Below are positions 7,436 to 15,602 of a DNA stretch of 36,575 nt, piece by piece (the stretch's first letter is position 1; the number at the start of each line of letters is the position of its first letter). The position numbers were made by a program, and so were the translations under genes. The DNA is from JAWPMV01 sp038527215 (lineage in GTDB: Bacteria; Bacteroidota; Bacteroidia; J057), in assembly GCA_038527215.1 (NCBI GenBank), contig JBCBGC010000083.1, forward strand, positions 1 to 36,575, given 5' to 3'. The notes below the pieces were generated by a model. It was given only the letters and a program-made list of their open reading frames with translations. It searched no databases and was not told where the DNA came from.

Positions 7436-8062
7436 ATGAAGGATCAAAAACCCTATATCGTAGGCATTTGCGGGGGCAGTGGCTCCGGGAAAACCTATCT
7501 ACTGAACCGCATCCTGGCGGCCTTGCCCCAAAGCGAGATTACCTTGATTTCCCAGGACAACTATTATAAATCCTATGATGAACAGATCAAAGATGAGGAA
7601 GGCCTGGTGAATTTTGATCATCCTGATTCGATCAATCTTCTGGATCTCAAACAGGACCTGCGACGCTTACTGGCGGGGGAAACCGTGGATATTATGGAGT
7701 ATACCTTCAATAATCCCGCCGCTACCGCCAAGCAAATACGCATGTTGCCTTCCCGCCTGATGATCCTGGAAGGCTTATTTATTTACTATTTGCCGGAAAT
7801 GAGGGAGCTGATAGACCTGAAGATCTACATCAAGGCTGAAGAGCATGTGAGATTGGCGCGGCGTTTACGGAGAGATCATGAAGAAAGAGGCTACTCCCAT
7901 GATTCTGTATTGCGGGATTATGAAAGATTTGTAGCGCCTATGTACCATAGATTTGTGGCGCCTACCCAACAATTTTGCGACCTGATAGTCCCCAATAATA
8001 CCGTGATCGATAAATCCGTAGAAGTTATTACCGATCATTTAACCCAGGTTCTGAGAACCTAA
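7436..8062 (+). CDS. udk: Uridine kinase
   Basis: The 208-residue product is a standard uridine kinase, phosphorylating uridine and cytidine to UMP and CMP in pyrimidine salvage. The P-loop GGSGSGKT is at 13-20. It is followed by LISQDNYYKSYDEQ, NFDHPDSINLLDL, the EYTFNNPAA segment, LEGLFIYYLPEMRELIDLKIYI and the lid region RLARRLRRDHEERGYSHDSVLRDYERFVAPMYHRFVAP, all in the expected order and spacing. The frame is open further upstream, but the ATG at 7436 gives the normal family N-terminus, 10 bp behind the rdgB stop. It is probably co-transcribed with rdgB. Confidence 0.96.
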   Translation: MKDQKPYIVGICGGSGSGKTYLLNRILAALPQSEITLISQDNYYKSYDEQIKDEEGLVNFDHPDSINLLDLKQDLRRLLAGETVDIMEYTFNNPAATAKQIRMLPSRLMILEGLFIYYLPEMRELIDLKIYIKAEEHVRLARRLRRDHEERGYSHDSVLRDYERFVAPMYHRFVAPTQQFCDLIVPNNTVIDKSVEVITDHLTQVLRT

Positions 8063-8076
8063 ATGAGGGGAAGCAA

Positions 8077-8093
8077 TGCAAATCATATTTGCA
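8077..8093. promoter_or_regulatory. 7-bp inverted repeat upstream of a TAnnTTTG box
   Basis: TGCAAAT-CAT-ATTTGCA is a perfect palindrome in the 187-bp gap between udk and the DUF1684 gene. A TAAGTTTG box lies 11 bp downstream at 8104-8111, so the palindrome would cover the upstream part of a promoter. No -33 element fits well, so the operator reading is weak. The rest of the gap (8112-8249) shows nothing recognisable. Confidence 0.3.
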
Positions 8094-8249
8094 GCTTCAG
8101 TACTAAGTTTGTGAGTATTCCTGGCAGGCGTTATTTTGTCAGGAACCAAAAATAAAGAGCCAGTAGGCTGAGAATGAGGCCTTACACGAAGCGCAGAACT
8201 GCTAAAAAGAAATTTTGCCTACCTATCAATCATTAGAATCAGCGGGATC

Positions 8250-8876
8250 ATGGAGCGAGCGAATAGCCGGAAGAATAGTACCTATATAGTTGTTGGCGTA
8301 GGATTGCTGTTTATCATCCTGATCATGGTCAACCAGATCAGCAATCAACCGACCAATTACCAAACCCAAATCCGCAAAGAAAGAGCGGCGAAAGACCTTC
8401 AGTTCAAGAATGACCCTACCGGGCCGATCCCGCGGGAAGCCCGCAAGACCTTTGATAAGCTGGCCTATTTCCCTCCCCAGGAAGCCTACCTGGTTCCTTT
8501 TGAGCGGAACCTCCCCAGTCAAAGAGACACCATTTATCTCCCCAATACCAAAGGGGGGCAGGATGCTTTTCTGGAAGCCGGACAGATCGTCCTCACCCTT
8601 CAGGAAAAAACCTACCAGCTCCGGGCCTTTGAGTACCTGACCGAAGAAACCCCTACGCTTTTTGTGCCTTTTTCTGACCAGACCAGTGGAGAAAGTACCT
8701 ATGGAGGCGGGAGATACCTGGATATTCCCTTGACCCAGCCCTATGAAGTAGATTTCAATCAGGCCTACAATCCTTATTGTGTCTATAATCCTAACTATAC
8801 CTGTCCCTTGCCGCCCCCGGAAAATCATCTGGATATAGCCGTGGAAGCAGGGGAAAAAAATTATATCAATCCCTAA
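8250..8876 (+). CDS. DUF1684 domain protein with N-terminal membrane anchor
   Basis: The 208-residue product starts with a short basic segment (MERANSRKNS) and a single membrane helix (TYIVVGVGLLFIILIMV), so it is probably anchored with its bulk outside the cytoplasm. The rest matches DUF1684: PFSDQTSGESTYGGGRYLDIP, VDFNQAYNPYCVYNPNYTCPLPPPENHLDIAVEAGEKNY. The biochemical role of this domain is not known to me. The conserved Cys pair in the PYCVYNPNYTCPLP segment is notable. It is followed after 13 bp by the M1 aminopeptidase gene, so the two are likely co-expressed envelope proteins. Confidence 0.9.
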   Translation: MERANSRKNSTYIVVGVGLLFIILIMVNQISNQPTNYQTQIRKERAAKDLQFKNDPTGPIPREARKTFDKLAYFPPQEAYLVPFERNLPSQRDTIYLPNTKGGQDAFLEAGQIVLTLQEKTYQLRAFEYLTEETPTLFVPFSDQTSGESTYGGGRYLDIPLTQPYEVDFNQAYNPYCVYNPNYTCPLPPPENHLDIAVEAGEKNYINP

Positions 8877-8889
8877 GCCGTCTTTTTCT

Positions 8890-10788
8890 ATGAGATTTTC
8901 TCTGATAGCCCTGATCATGCTGGGGCTGCTAGGGTGCAAGCCCTCCCCCAAGCAAGATCAGGCCCCGCCTGTTCCCCCGGTTTCTGTCAGCAAAGAGGAT
9001 CCGCATTCCTACGCCCAGGCATTTGTGGCTACGGTAACTCATGCTGACCTGGATCTCAAGGTTGATTTCGACAATCAAAAAATCATCGGCAAGGTCACCC
9101 TGGATGTTACCAAACAAGCAGATGCCCAAGAAATTATCCTCGATACCAAACAGCTGACCATCAAAGCGGTTCAACGGCTGGATGCCAAGGGCGTATCTAC
9201 TGCGGTACCCGTACAACTGGGGCCGGAGGATGAGCACAAAGGAGCCGCACTGATCATTCCTATCGACGAATATACCGGACAAGTGGTGGTGGAATACGAA
9301 ACTCAACCCGGGGCTGAAGCCTTGCAGTTTTTGTCTCCAGACCTGACGGCGGATAAAAAACATCCTTTTTTGCTGACGCAGTCCCAGTCGATCTTTGCCC
9401 GGACCTGGGTGCCTATTCAGGATAGCCCCGGGATTCGGTTTACGTACTCCGCCAAGGTGAGCGTGCCTCCTGGTTTGATGGCAGTGATGAGTGCGGAAAA
9501 TCCCACCGAAAAAAATGAGACGGGTGTCTACACCTTCAAGATGGACCAGCCGATTCCGGCTTATCTGCTGGCGCTGGCTGTTGGCGATGTAGAATTTAAG
9601 GCGCTGGGAGAAAGAAGCGGGGTGTATGCTGAGCCGAGTGTTTTGGAAAAAGCCGCTTATGAGTTTGGCGAGGTAGAAGAAATGATGGATATCGCTGAAG
9701 ATTTGTATGGCCCATACCAGTGGGATCGATACGACATCATTGTGCTGCCGCCCAGCTTCCCGTTTGGCGGGATGGAAAATCCGCGCTTAACCTTCGCTAC
9801 GCCCACTATCCTGGCCGGGGATCGCTCCCTGGTCTCGCTGGTAGCCCACGAACTGGCCCATTCCTGGTCTGGCAACCTGGTTACCAACGCCACCTGGAAT
9901 GACTTCTGGCTCAATGAAGGCTTTACGGTTTACTTTGAGAACCGCATCATGGAAGCCTTGAATGGGCCAGAATATGCGGGAATGCTGGCCCAAATCAGCA
10001 TGGAGGACCTGAGAAATGAAGTGGCCGATATGGGAGAAGACAGCCGGGACACCTGGCTGTTTCAGGACCTGGCGACCCGCCACCCTGACGATGGCATGAC
10101 TTCTATCGCCTACGAAAAAGGCTTTTATTTCCTCAAACTGATTGAGAAAAATGTGGGTCGCGAAGCCTTTGATGCCTTTGTGAGCCAATACTTTTCTACC
10201 TACGCCTTCCAAACCATGAATACCGCAAGTTTTGTGGAGATATTGGAGAAAGAATTGTTGGCTGCGCATCCGGAAGCAAAAGATGAAATAGATATTCAGG
10301 CCTGGATCTATGGCCCGGGCATACCGGAGACTATTCCTTTTACGCCTTCCAGCCGTTTTGAGGCAGCGGAGAAAGCGGTGGATGATTTCCTCAAACATGG
10401 CGTACGCCCGCAGGACCTGCCTACTCAAGACTGGTCTTCCCACGAGTGGCAGCATTTTATCCGCTCCTTGCCGGAGGAGATCACGGAAGATCGCATGGCG
10501 GAACTGGATGCTGTATTTAACCTGACCGAAAGCACCAATGCTGAGGTGCAGTTCATGTGGTATCTGAAAGCCGTCAAGGCAGAGTACGAGCCATCCTATC
10601 CCGCGATCAGGGCTTTCCTCACGGAGGTAGGCCGTCGTAAGTTTCTGGCCCCCCTCTATCGGGCCATGACCGAAAACGAGATCAAGCTACGGATGGCCAA
10701 AGACATCTATCAGCAGGCCAGGGCGAATTATCATCCGGTTTCCCAGGGAACCATAGATGAGATTCTCAACTGGGGTGAAACCATGTAA
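8890..10788 (+). CDS. M1 family (LTA4-hydrolase-like) aminopeptidase lipoprotein
   Basis: The 632-residue protein begins with a lipoprotein signal (MRFSLIALIMLGLLGC, lipobox Cys16), so it should be lipid-anchored in the envelope. The M1 features are all there: the N-terminal beta domain, the exopeptidase motif GGMEN (293-297), the zinc site H320-E321-x-x-H324 in HELAHSWSGN, and the third ligand Glu343 in LNEGF. GGMENPRLTFATPTIL and the C-terminal helical domain (LPTQDWSSHEWQHFIRSLP ... RRKFLAPLYRAM) place it with the leukotriene-A4-hydrolase-like branch. Likely activity is removal of N-terminal residues from peptides outside the cytoplasm; epoxide hydrolase activity is not implied. It lies 13 bp behind the DUF1684 gene. 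A weak stem-loop (10791-10811) without a T-run follows. Confidence 0.95.
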   Translation: MRFSLIALIMLGLLGCKPSPKQDQAPPVPPVSVSKEDPHSYAQAFVATVTHADLDLKVDFDNQKIIGKVTLDVTKQADAQEIILDTKQLTIKAVQRLDAKGVSTAVPVQLGPEDEHKGAALIIPIDEYTGQVVVEYETQPGAEALQFLSPDLTADKKHPFLLTQSQSIFARTWVPIQDSPGIRFTYSAKVSVPPGLMAVMSAENPTEKNETGVYTFKMDQPIPAYLLALAVGDVEFKALGERSGVYAEPSVLEKAAYEFGEVEEMMDIAEDLYGPYQWDRYDIIVLPPSFPFGGMENPRLTFATPTILAGDRSLVSLVAHELAHSWSGNLVTNATWNDFWLNEGFTVYFENRIMEALNGPEYAGMLAQISMEDLRNEVADMGEDSRDTWLFQDLATRHPDDGMTSIAYEKGFYFLKLIEKNVGREAFDAFVSQYFSTYAFQTMNTASFVEILEKELLAAHPEAKDEIDIQAWIYGPGIPETIPFTPSSRFEAAEKAVDDFLKHGVRPQDLPTQDWSSHEWQHFIRSLPEEITEDRMAELDAVFNLTESTNAEVQFMWYLKAVKAEYEPSYPAIRAFLTEVGRRKFLAPLYRAMTENEIKLRMAKDIYQQARANYHPVSQGTIDEILNWGETM

Positions 10789-10874
10789 GCGGAGAAAGGG
10801 CTATTTTCTCCCAAGGGAGGAGCACCTTTTCGTCCAGGATTTTATTTACTGCATACAATCTCAACTTGTAAACC

Positions 10875-11993
10875 ATGGCCGAACGATTTCTGGAAGATTA
10901 TCAAGCTTTCGTAGCGCAAGGACGGACCTCAGGGAAGGAAAAAAAGCATGCGGAGGCCTATCAGCAACTGAGTCGGGCGATTCATTTGCTTGAGACAGAA
11001 GAACTGGGCAACGAACTGCCGGACAAAGAAGTAGCAGAGGTATATTACTTGCGCGGAGATGCCATGCTCAGCATGGAAGGATCTGATGCGTTGACCGATA
11101 CGGAAACCTTTCATCAGGTCATCGACGATTTTGACGAAGCCATCAGTCTGCAACCTGAGGAGCAATTTTACCGCTTACAGCGGGGCAAGCTCTACCTTCG
11201 GCAAAGTTTTGCCGAATATGCTACCCAGGCCAGTCAGGATTTCGAAGCCATCTTGAAACAGGAACCCGAAAACTGGGAGGCAATGCGCTTGCTGGGGGAA
11301 GGATATACCAAGCAAGGAGCTTACGATAAAGCGATTCCGCTGTTCTCCCGCATTCTCAATAAGGCCCCTGATCTGGAAACCCTGACCCTGCGGGGCGTGG
11401 CTTTTTTCCAACAGTTTCCCCCAGATTATCCCGCTGCCTTGCAGGATTTTAGTGTGGCCCTGGGATTGGCTCCAGCTGAGGAAAGCTTGTATCTATGGAA
11501 AGCCCAATGCCTGCAGGAGTTAGATCGGGTTCCTGAGGCGATCGAAGTATATGATGAATTAATTGAACTAGCCCCTGGAAAGGCGGGATACTATGTGGAT
11601 AGAGGGTTTTTGAGGAGTCAAACGGATATGGAAGCGGCCTTGTCAGATTACGAGGCGGCCTTGCAGATTACGCCTCATCCTATGGCCCTGAATAACCGGG
11701 CCTTTTACTACAAAGAAAAGCGTGAATATCAGCTGGCCTTGCAGGATGTAATGAAGGCCATAGAAGTGGATCCTTCTTTCGGGATTGCCTATGCTACTGC
11801 TGCTGAAATCTATGCGGATGTGGAGGATCGGGAGAATATGTACCGCTACCTGAAACTGGCCCTGGATTTTTACTATGAAAATCCGGTAGATGTGATGATG
11901 GAACCAGCCTTTGCCCCTTTTCTTCATGAGGCCCGCTTCCAGTCTTTGATTGAAAAAAAACAGGAGCGTCAGGAAGAAGGTGGGGAAGGGTAA
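10875..11993 (+). CDS. Tetratricopeptide repeat protein
   Basis: The 372-residue product has no signal peptide and consists mostly of TPR helices. Recognisable repeats include AEVYYLRGDAMLS...DFDEAISLQPEEQFYRLQRGKLYL, NWEAMRLLGEGYTKQGAYDKAIPLFSRILNKAPDL, ESLYLWKAQCLQELDRVPEAIEVYDELIELAPGKAGYYVDRGFLRS and MALNNRAFYYKEKREYQLALQDVMKAIEVDPSFGIAYATAAEIYADV. TPR proteins are protein-interaction scaffolds; a partner cannot be named. The C-terminus is charged (EKKQERQEEGGEG). The ATG at 10875 is chosen because no repeat-like sequence precedes it. The gene ends at a bidirectional terminator shared with infC. Confidence 0.9.
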   Translation: MAERFLEDYQAFVAQGRTSGKEKKHAEAYQQLSRAIHLLETEELGNELPDKEVAEVYYLRGDAMLSMEGSDALTDTETFHQVIDDFDEAISLQPEEQFYRLQRGKLYLRQSFAEYATQASQDFEAILKQEPENWEAMRLLGEGYTKQGAYDKAIPLFSRILNKAPDLETLTLRGVAFFQQFPPDYPAALQDFSVALGLAPAEESLYLWKAQCLQELDRVPEAIEVYDELIELAPGKAGYYVDRGFLRSQTDMEAALSDYEAALQITPHPMALNNRAFYYKEKREYQLALQDVMKAIEVDPSFGIAYATAAEIYADVEDRENMYRYLKLALDFYYENPVDVMMEPAFAPFLHEARFQSLIEKKQERQEEGGEG

Positions 11994-11995
11994 AG

Positions 11996-12025
11996 AAAAA
12001 AGGCTGTCCGAAGACAGCCTTTTTT
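11996..12025. terminator. Bidirectional terminator between the TPR gene and infC
   Basis: AAAAAGGCTGTC (11996-12008, A-run included) and GACAGCCTTTTT (12013-12025) form a stem with a CGAA tetraloop and an A-run/T-run on either side, so it works on both strands. On the minus strand it comes 13 bp after the infC stop, closing that operon. Confidence 0.9.
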
Positions 12026-12038
12026 CATATATACGGTT

Positions 12039-12614
12039 TTATTTCTTTTTGCCGGGCGTCATGATCATGATCATGCGACGACCTTCCATTTTGGCGTGCA
12101 TTTCTACCACCGCCAGGTCCTTCAATTCGTCAGCAAATTTATCCAGCATATTTTTGCCGCGCTCCTTGTAGATGATGTTCCGGCCGCGGAACTGCACATA
12201 AGCTTTGAGCTTATTACCTTCTTCCAGGAACTTACGGGCATGCTTGAGTTTGAAGTTGAAATCATGGTCGTCCGTGTTAGGACCAAACCGGATTTCCTTC
12301 ATAACAATCTTATGCTGCTTGGCTTTATTTGCCTTTTCTTTCTTCTTTTGTTCGTATCTGAACTTGGAGTATTCTACCAAACGGCAGACAGGCGGGACTG
12401 CTTTAGGAGCAATTTCTACCAGATCTATGCCCAGATCTTCAGCCATTTGTAAAGCTTCTGAAGTGCGGTAAACACCGTCTTCGTTATCCAGGTCTTCGGC
12501 GTAGGCATCCAAGCCTACGAGTCGTACTTGCGGGACGCGAATTTCGTGATTAATGCGGTGAGGCCTTTCTTCTCTTCTTTTTCTTATAGGTTGCCGTGGT
12601 CTTCTTTTTGCCAA
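12039..12614 (-). CDS. infC: Translation initiation factor IF-3, TTG start
   Basis: The 191-residue product is a full IF-3: the N-terminal domain (INHEIRVPQVRLVGLDAYAEDLDN ... LVEIAPKAVPPVCRLVEYSKFRYEQKKKEK), the linker, and the C-terminal domain (KEIRFGPNTDDHDFNFKLKHARKFLEEGNKLKAYVQFRGRNI ... MEGRRMIMIMTPGKKK). IF-3 binds the 30S subunit and checks start-codon and initiator-tRNA selection. There is no ATG before codon 57 and an in-frame stop lies six codons upstream of the TTG at 12612-12614, so the start is non-AUG. This matches the known use of a rare start codon for infC autoregulation in E. coli (AUU there). It lies 127 bp behind thrS on the same strand. rpmI and rplT, its usual followers, are absent. 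Confidence 0.96.
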   Translation of the reverse strand: MAKRRPRQPIRKRREERPHRINHEIRVPQVRLVGLDAYAEDLDNEDGVYRTSEALQMAEDLGIDLVEIAPKAVPPVCRLVEYSKFRYEQKKKEKANKAKQHKIVMKEIRFGPNTDDHDFNFKLKHARKFLEEGNKLKAYVQFRGRNIIYKERGKNMLDKFADELKDLAVVEMHAKMEGRRMIMIMTPGKKK

Positions 12615-12741
12615 ATTTGTTTTGCTTAGTTAAAAAATCGTTTAAACGTAAAAAAAGTATCTAAATCAAGATAATCAAAATCTGCTTAGTAGCAAAAGTC
12701 CGAAGTGGGCAAAATGCTACCTGCCAGTGTCTTAGCGAATC

Positions 12742-14688
12742 TTATGCCAGCATCTCGGTAATTTCCTGCTTGAGATGGTCCAGGAAGCCTTCCTGGCTCA
12801 TGCTCCCGAGGTCGCCGACTTTTCGCTTACGCACGGAAACCGACTTTTGTTCGATTTCCTTTTCCCCTATAATCAGCATATAAGGGTATTTGCCTACTTC
12901 TGCGTCCCGGATTTTCCGTCCCACTTTTTCATTACGCAGGTCAGTCTCTACCCGAAAACCAGCTGCCCGATAGGCTTGCTCCAAAGCAATAGCCTCCGGA
13001 TTGAACTTCTCTGCGATCGGCATAATGATGGCCTGGGTAGGGGCCAGCCAGAGCGGGAAATCCCCGCCGGTATGCTCGATCAATACCGCGACAAAGCGCT
13101 CCAGCGACCCAAAAGGTGCCCGGTGGATCATGACGGGGCGGTGTTTTTCATTGTCCGCACCGATGTATTCCAACTCAAAGCGGTCTGGCAACTGGTAATC
13201 CAGCTGAATGGTTCCTAACTGCCATTCCCGATGCAGGGCGTCCCGGACCATGAAGTCCAGTTTGGGACCATAGAAAGCAGCTTCTCCCACCTCAGTTACG
13301 GTTTCCAGGCCTTTTTCTGCGGCAGCTTCGGCGATGGCCTGCTCTGCTGCATCCCACTGGGCAGCATCCCCGAAATACTTCTCGGAGTTTTCTGGATCGC
13401 GCAGGGAAATTTGTGCTTTATAATCTTTGAAGTCTAAGACTCTGAAAATATACAAGACAATGTCGATCACCGCCTTAAATTCTTCTTTAACCTGATCAGG
13501 TCGGCAGAAAATATGGGCATCATCCTGGGTAAAGCCCCTTACCCGGGTCAGGCCGTGCAGTTCTCCGCTTTGTTCATACCGGTATACTGTCCCAAATTCC
13601 GCCAGTCGGTAGGGAAGTTCACGATAGGAGCGGGGCCGGGTTTTATAAATCTCGCAGTGATGCGGACAATTCATGGGCTTGAGCAGAAATTCCTCGCCTT
13701 CATGTGGGGTATGAATGGGTTGAAAGGAATCTTCCCCATATTTTTCATAGTGCCCGGAAGTTACATAGAGGTCTTTCTTACCAATATGTGGAGTTACCAC
13801 CTGATGGTAGCCGGCTTTCTCCTGGACTTTTTTCAGAAATTCTACTAACGTCTCCCGCAAAAGGGTTCCCTTAGGCAGCCAGAGCGGTAAGCCCATGCCG
13901 ACAGTTTCGGAGAAGGTGAAGAGTTCCAACTCCTTTCCGATTTTCCGGTGGTCCCGCTTTTTGGCTTCTTCCAGCATTTCCAGGTGCTCGTCCAATTCCT
14001 TCTTTTTAGGGAAGGAAATGGCGTAAATCCGAGTGAGCTGTTTATTTTTCTCATCCCCCAACCAATATGCCCCTGCGGTATTGAGCAGTTTGACCGCTTT
14101 GATGGACTTGGAATTAGGGATATGGCCGCCCCGACAGAGGTCCACGAAATTTCCGGAGTGATAGAATGTGATGTCCCCATCCTCCAGGCGATCTTTGATT
14201 AGTTCTACTTTATAAGGATTGCCCTTCTCTTCATAGTAGGCAATGGCATCCGCTTTAGAGATTTCGCGACGTTCAAAAGTTTCGCCGCTGCGGGCCAGTT
14301 CCAGGAATTTTTTCTCGACTTTTTCAAAATCGTGCGCCCCGAATTCATAGTCTCCGAAGTCGATATCATAATAAAAGCCCCGCTCGATCGGCGGTCCAAA
14401 TCCGAGCTTGATCCCTGGGTACAATTCTTCCAGGGCCTCTGCCAAAATGTGCGCGGAGGAGTGCCACATGGCTTCTTTCCCTTTTTGGTCCCGCCAGGTC
14501 AGGATCTGCACATCGGCATCTTCTGTGATGGGACGATTCAGTTCCCAGGTATTGCCATTGACCTGAACGGCCAGGGCATTACGGGCAAGTCCTTCACTGA
14601 TATCTTTTGCAATATGCAATCCGTCTACGCCAGCATCGTAGACCCTTTGACTGCCATCCGGCAGGGAAATGTTAATTTGTTGCGCCAT
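12742..14688 (-). CDS. thrS: Threonine-tRNA ligase
   Basis: The 648-residue product has all ThrRS domains in order: an N-terminal TGS domain (1-60), the editing domain with the HxxxH motif (H76-SSA-H80) and a CRGGH motif further on, the class II catalytic core (WLPKGTLLRETLVEFL, MNCPHHCEIYKTRPRSYRELPYRLAEFGTVYRYE, RVRGFTQDDAHIFC, HRAPFGSLERFVAVLIEH) and the C-terminal anticodon-binding domain (FPLWLAPTQAIIMPIAEKF). It charges tRNA-Thr; a tRNA-Thr(TGT) gene lies in this same window at 36281. The ATG at 14686-14688 gives the expected start (MAQQINISLPDG). infC follows on the same strand. A one-mismatch -7 box (TATTTTAG) lies at 14709-14716 on the minus strand. Confidence 0.98.
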   Translation of the reverse strand: MAQQINISLPDGSQRVYDAGVDGLHIAKDISEGLARNALAVQVNGNTWELNRPITEDADVQILTWRDQKGKEAMWHSSAHILAEALEELYPGIKLGFGPPIERGFYYDIDFGDYEFGAHDFEKVEKKFLELARSGETFERREISKADAIAYYEEKGNPYKVELIKDRLEDGDITFYHSGNFVDLCRGGHIPNSKSIKAVKLLNTAGAYWLGDEKNKQLTRIYAISFPKKKELDEHLEMLEEAKKRDHRKIGKELELFTFSETVGMGLPLWLPKGTLLRETLVEFLKKVQEKAGYHQVVTPHIGKKDLYVTSGHYEKYGEDSFQPIHTPHEGEEFLLKPMNCPHHCEIYKTRPRSYRELPYRLAEFGTVYRYEQSGELHGLTRVRGFTQDDAHIFCRPDQVKEEFKAVIDIVLYIFRVLDFKDYKAQISLRDPENSEKYFGDAAQWDAAEQAIAEAAAEKGLETVTEVGEAAFYGPKLDFMVRDALHREWQLGTIQLDYQLPDRFELEYIGADNEKHRPVMIHRAPFGSLERFVAVLIEHTGGDFPLWLAPTQAIIMPIAEKFNPEAIALEQAYRAAGFRVETDLRNEKVGRKIRDAEVGKYPYMLIIGEKEIEQKSVSVRKRKVGDLGSMSQEGFLDHLKQEITEMLA

Positions 14689-14838
14689 GAGCTTGACTTA
14701 TGAGGCCGCTAAAATAAGACTCATGTACGAACTTTCTAAGGGTTTGTTTTGATTTTCAGGCTACTTTCTGGTTTGATTTGAGTTTATTCTTCCGCTTGCG
14801 TAGCTTCAGCTGACTTTACTATACCTCTCACTCCTCCT

Positions 14839-15552
14839 GTGCTCAAGATACACCTGGAAACATTGCGTAGTCGTTCCCGTCATCTTCAGATTTTTCTTTG
14901 GGGAACGGTCGTTTTTACGGCTATCAATGCCGTTTTGGTCGGCCTGGAAATTTCCTTGGTAGAAAGGATTCTCGCTGACAACTCCTACTCTTTGGGAGAA
15001 CTTATATACAATAATATCAACCGAAAAATAGTCGGCTGGGTTATGATAGGCCTGTTCATCGGCACTGCTATCTCTTTTATTTTATGGATGATCGGACATT
15101 ATGAGGCCCTAACTGCAGTAGGGCGCCCTCCCCGATTTTCGAGGCAGGCTACTGCCTGGGCTTTTTTTGTACCCATCCTTAATTTGTATCGTCCTTATCA
15201 AATTGTTAAGTCCTATTGGGAAGATTGGTCAGCGCTTCTTTCCGCTCTAGATGAATCTCCCCCGAAAGGAAAGATGATCCTTGTGACGGTGTGGTGGATA
15301 GGCGCTGTCCTTACCTTCAATCTCGCGGGAGTTCCCCGCTACATATTTGGCGGTCCATCCCTTGAGGCCCTTTTGAGAATTGACAGACTTGAACTAATAG
15401 GAAACCTGATTGGCATTCCTACAGCCCTTGTGGCTATTCTTATGGTTACCAGGATTATGTCCTTATGTAAGGCCTATTATATGGCTAAGGCTATCGCCGG
15501 GATCAGTGGTGTCCAGGATAGTCTATCTGACAATCTGGATTCTCCCGCATAA
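14839..15552 (+). CDS. DUF4328 membrane protein, GTG start
   Basis: The 237-residue product has about five hydrophobic helices (IFLWGTVVFTAINAVLVGL, VGWVMIGLFIGTAISFILWM, TAWAFFVPILNLYRPY, ILVTVWWIGAVLTFNLAG, LIGNLIGIPTALVAILMV). The combination RFSRQATAWAFFVPILNLYRPYQIVKSYWEDW followed by a W-W helix is the DUF4328 signature, a family of membrane proteins without known function. No ATG lies between the upstream in-frame stop at 14779 and the GTG at 14839, so GTG is the likely start. It stands between thrS (divergent) and dnaX, 50 bp ahead of the latter. Its base use is somewhat more AT-rich than its neighbours. Confidence 0.82.
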   Translation: MLKIHLETLRSRSRHLQIFLWGTVVFTAINAVLVGLEISLVERILADNSYSLGELIYNNINRKIVGWVMIGLFIGTAISFILWMIGHYEALTAVGRPPRFSRQATAWAFFVPILNLYRPYQIVKSYWEDWSALLSALDESPPKGKMILVTVWWIGAVLTFNLAGVPRYIFGGPSLEALLRIDRLELIGNLIGIPTALVAILMVTRIMSLCKAYYMAKAIAGISGVQDSLSDNLDSPA

Positions 15553-15589
15553 CCTGCCTCTCCTCTGCGCCCATATTCCCATTTTTTCT

Positions 15590-15597
15590 TAGCTTTG
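15590..15597 (+). promoter_or_regulatory. TAnnTTTG -7 box directly in front of dnaX
   Basis: TAGCTTTG ends 5 bp before the dnaX ATG at 15603, so a transcript from it would be leaderless or nearly so. No clear -33 TTG is present. Moderate to low confidence. Confidence 0.35.
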
Positions 15598-15602
15598 TAT
15601 AT

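Noticed and set aside
8226..8951. 241-codon minus-strand frame over the DUF1684 gene
   Set aside because: Mirrors a conserved plus-strand domain protein and has no recognisable motif or promoter.
10791..10819. Terminator after the M1 aminopeptidase gene
   Set aside because: GGAGAAA/TTTCTCC and an alternative CTCCC/GGGAG pairing exist, but neither is followed by a T-run.
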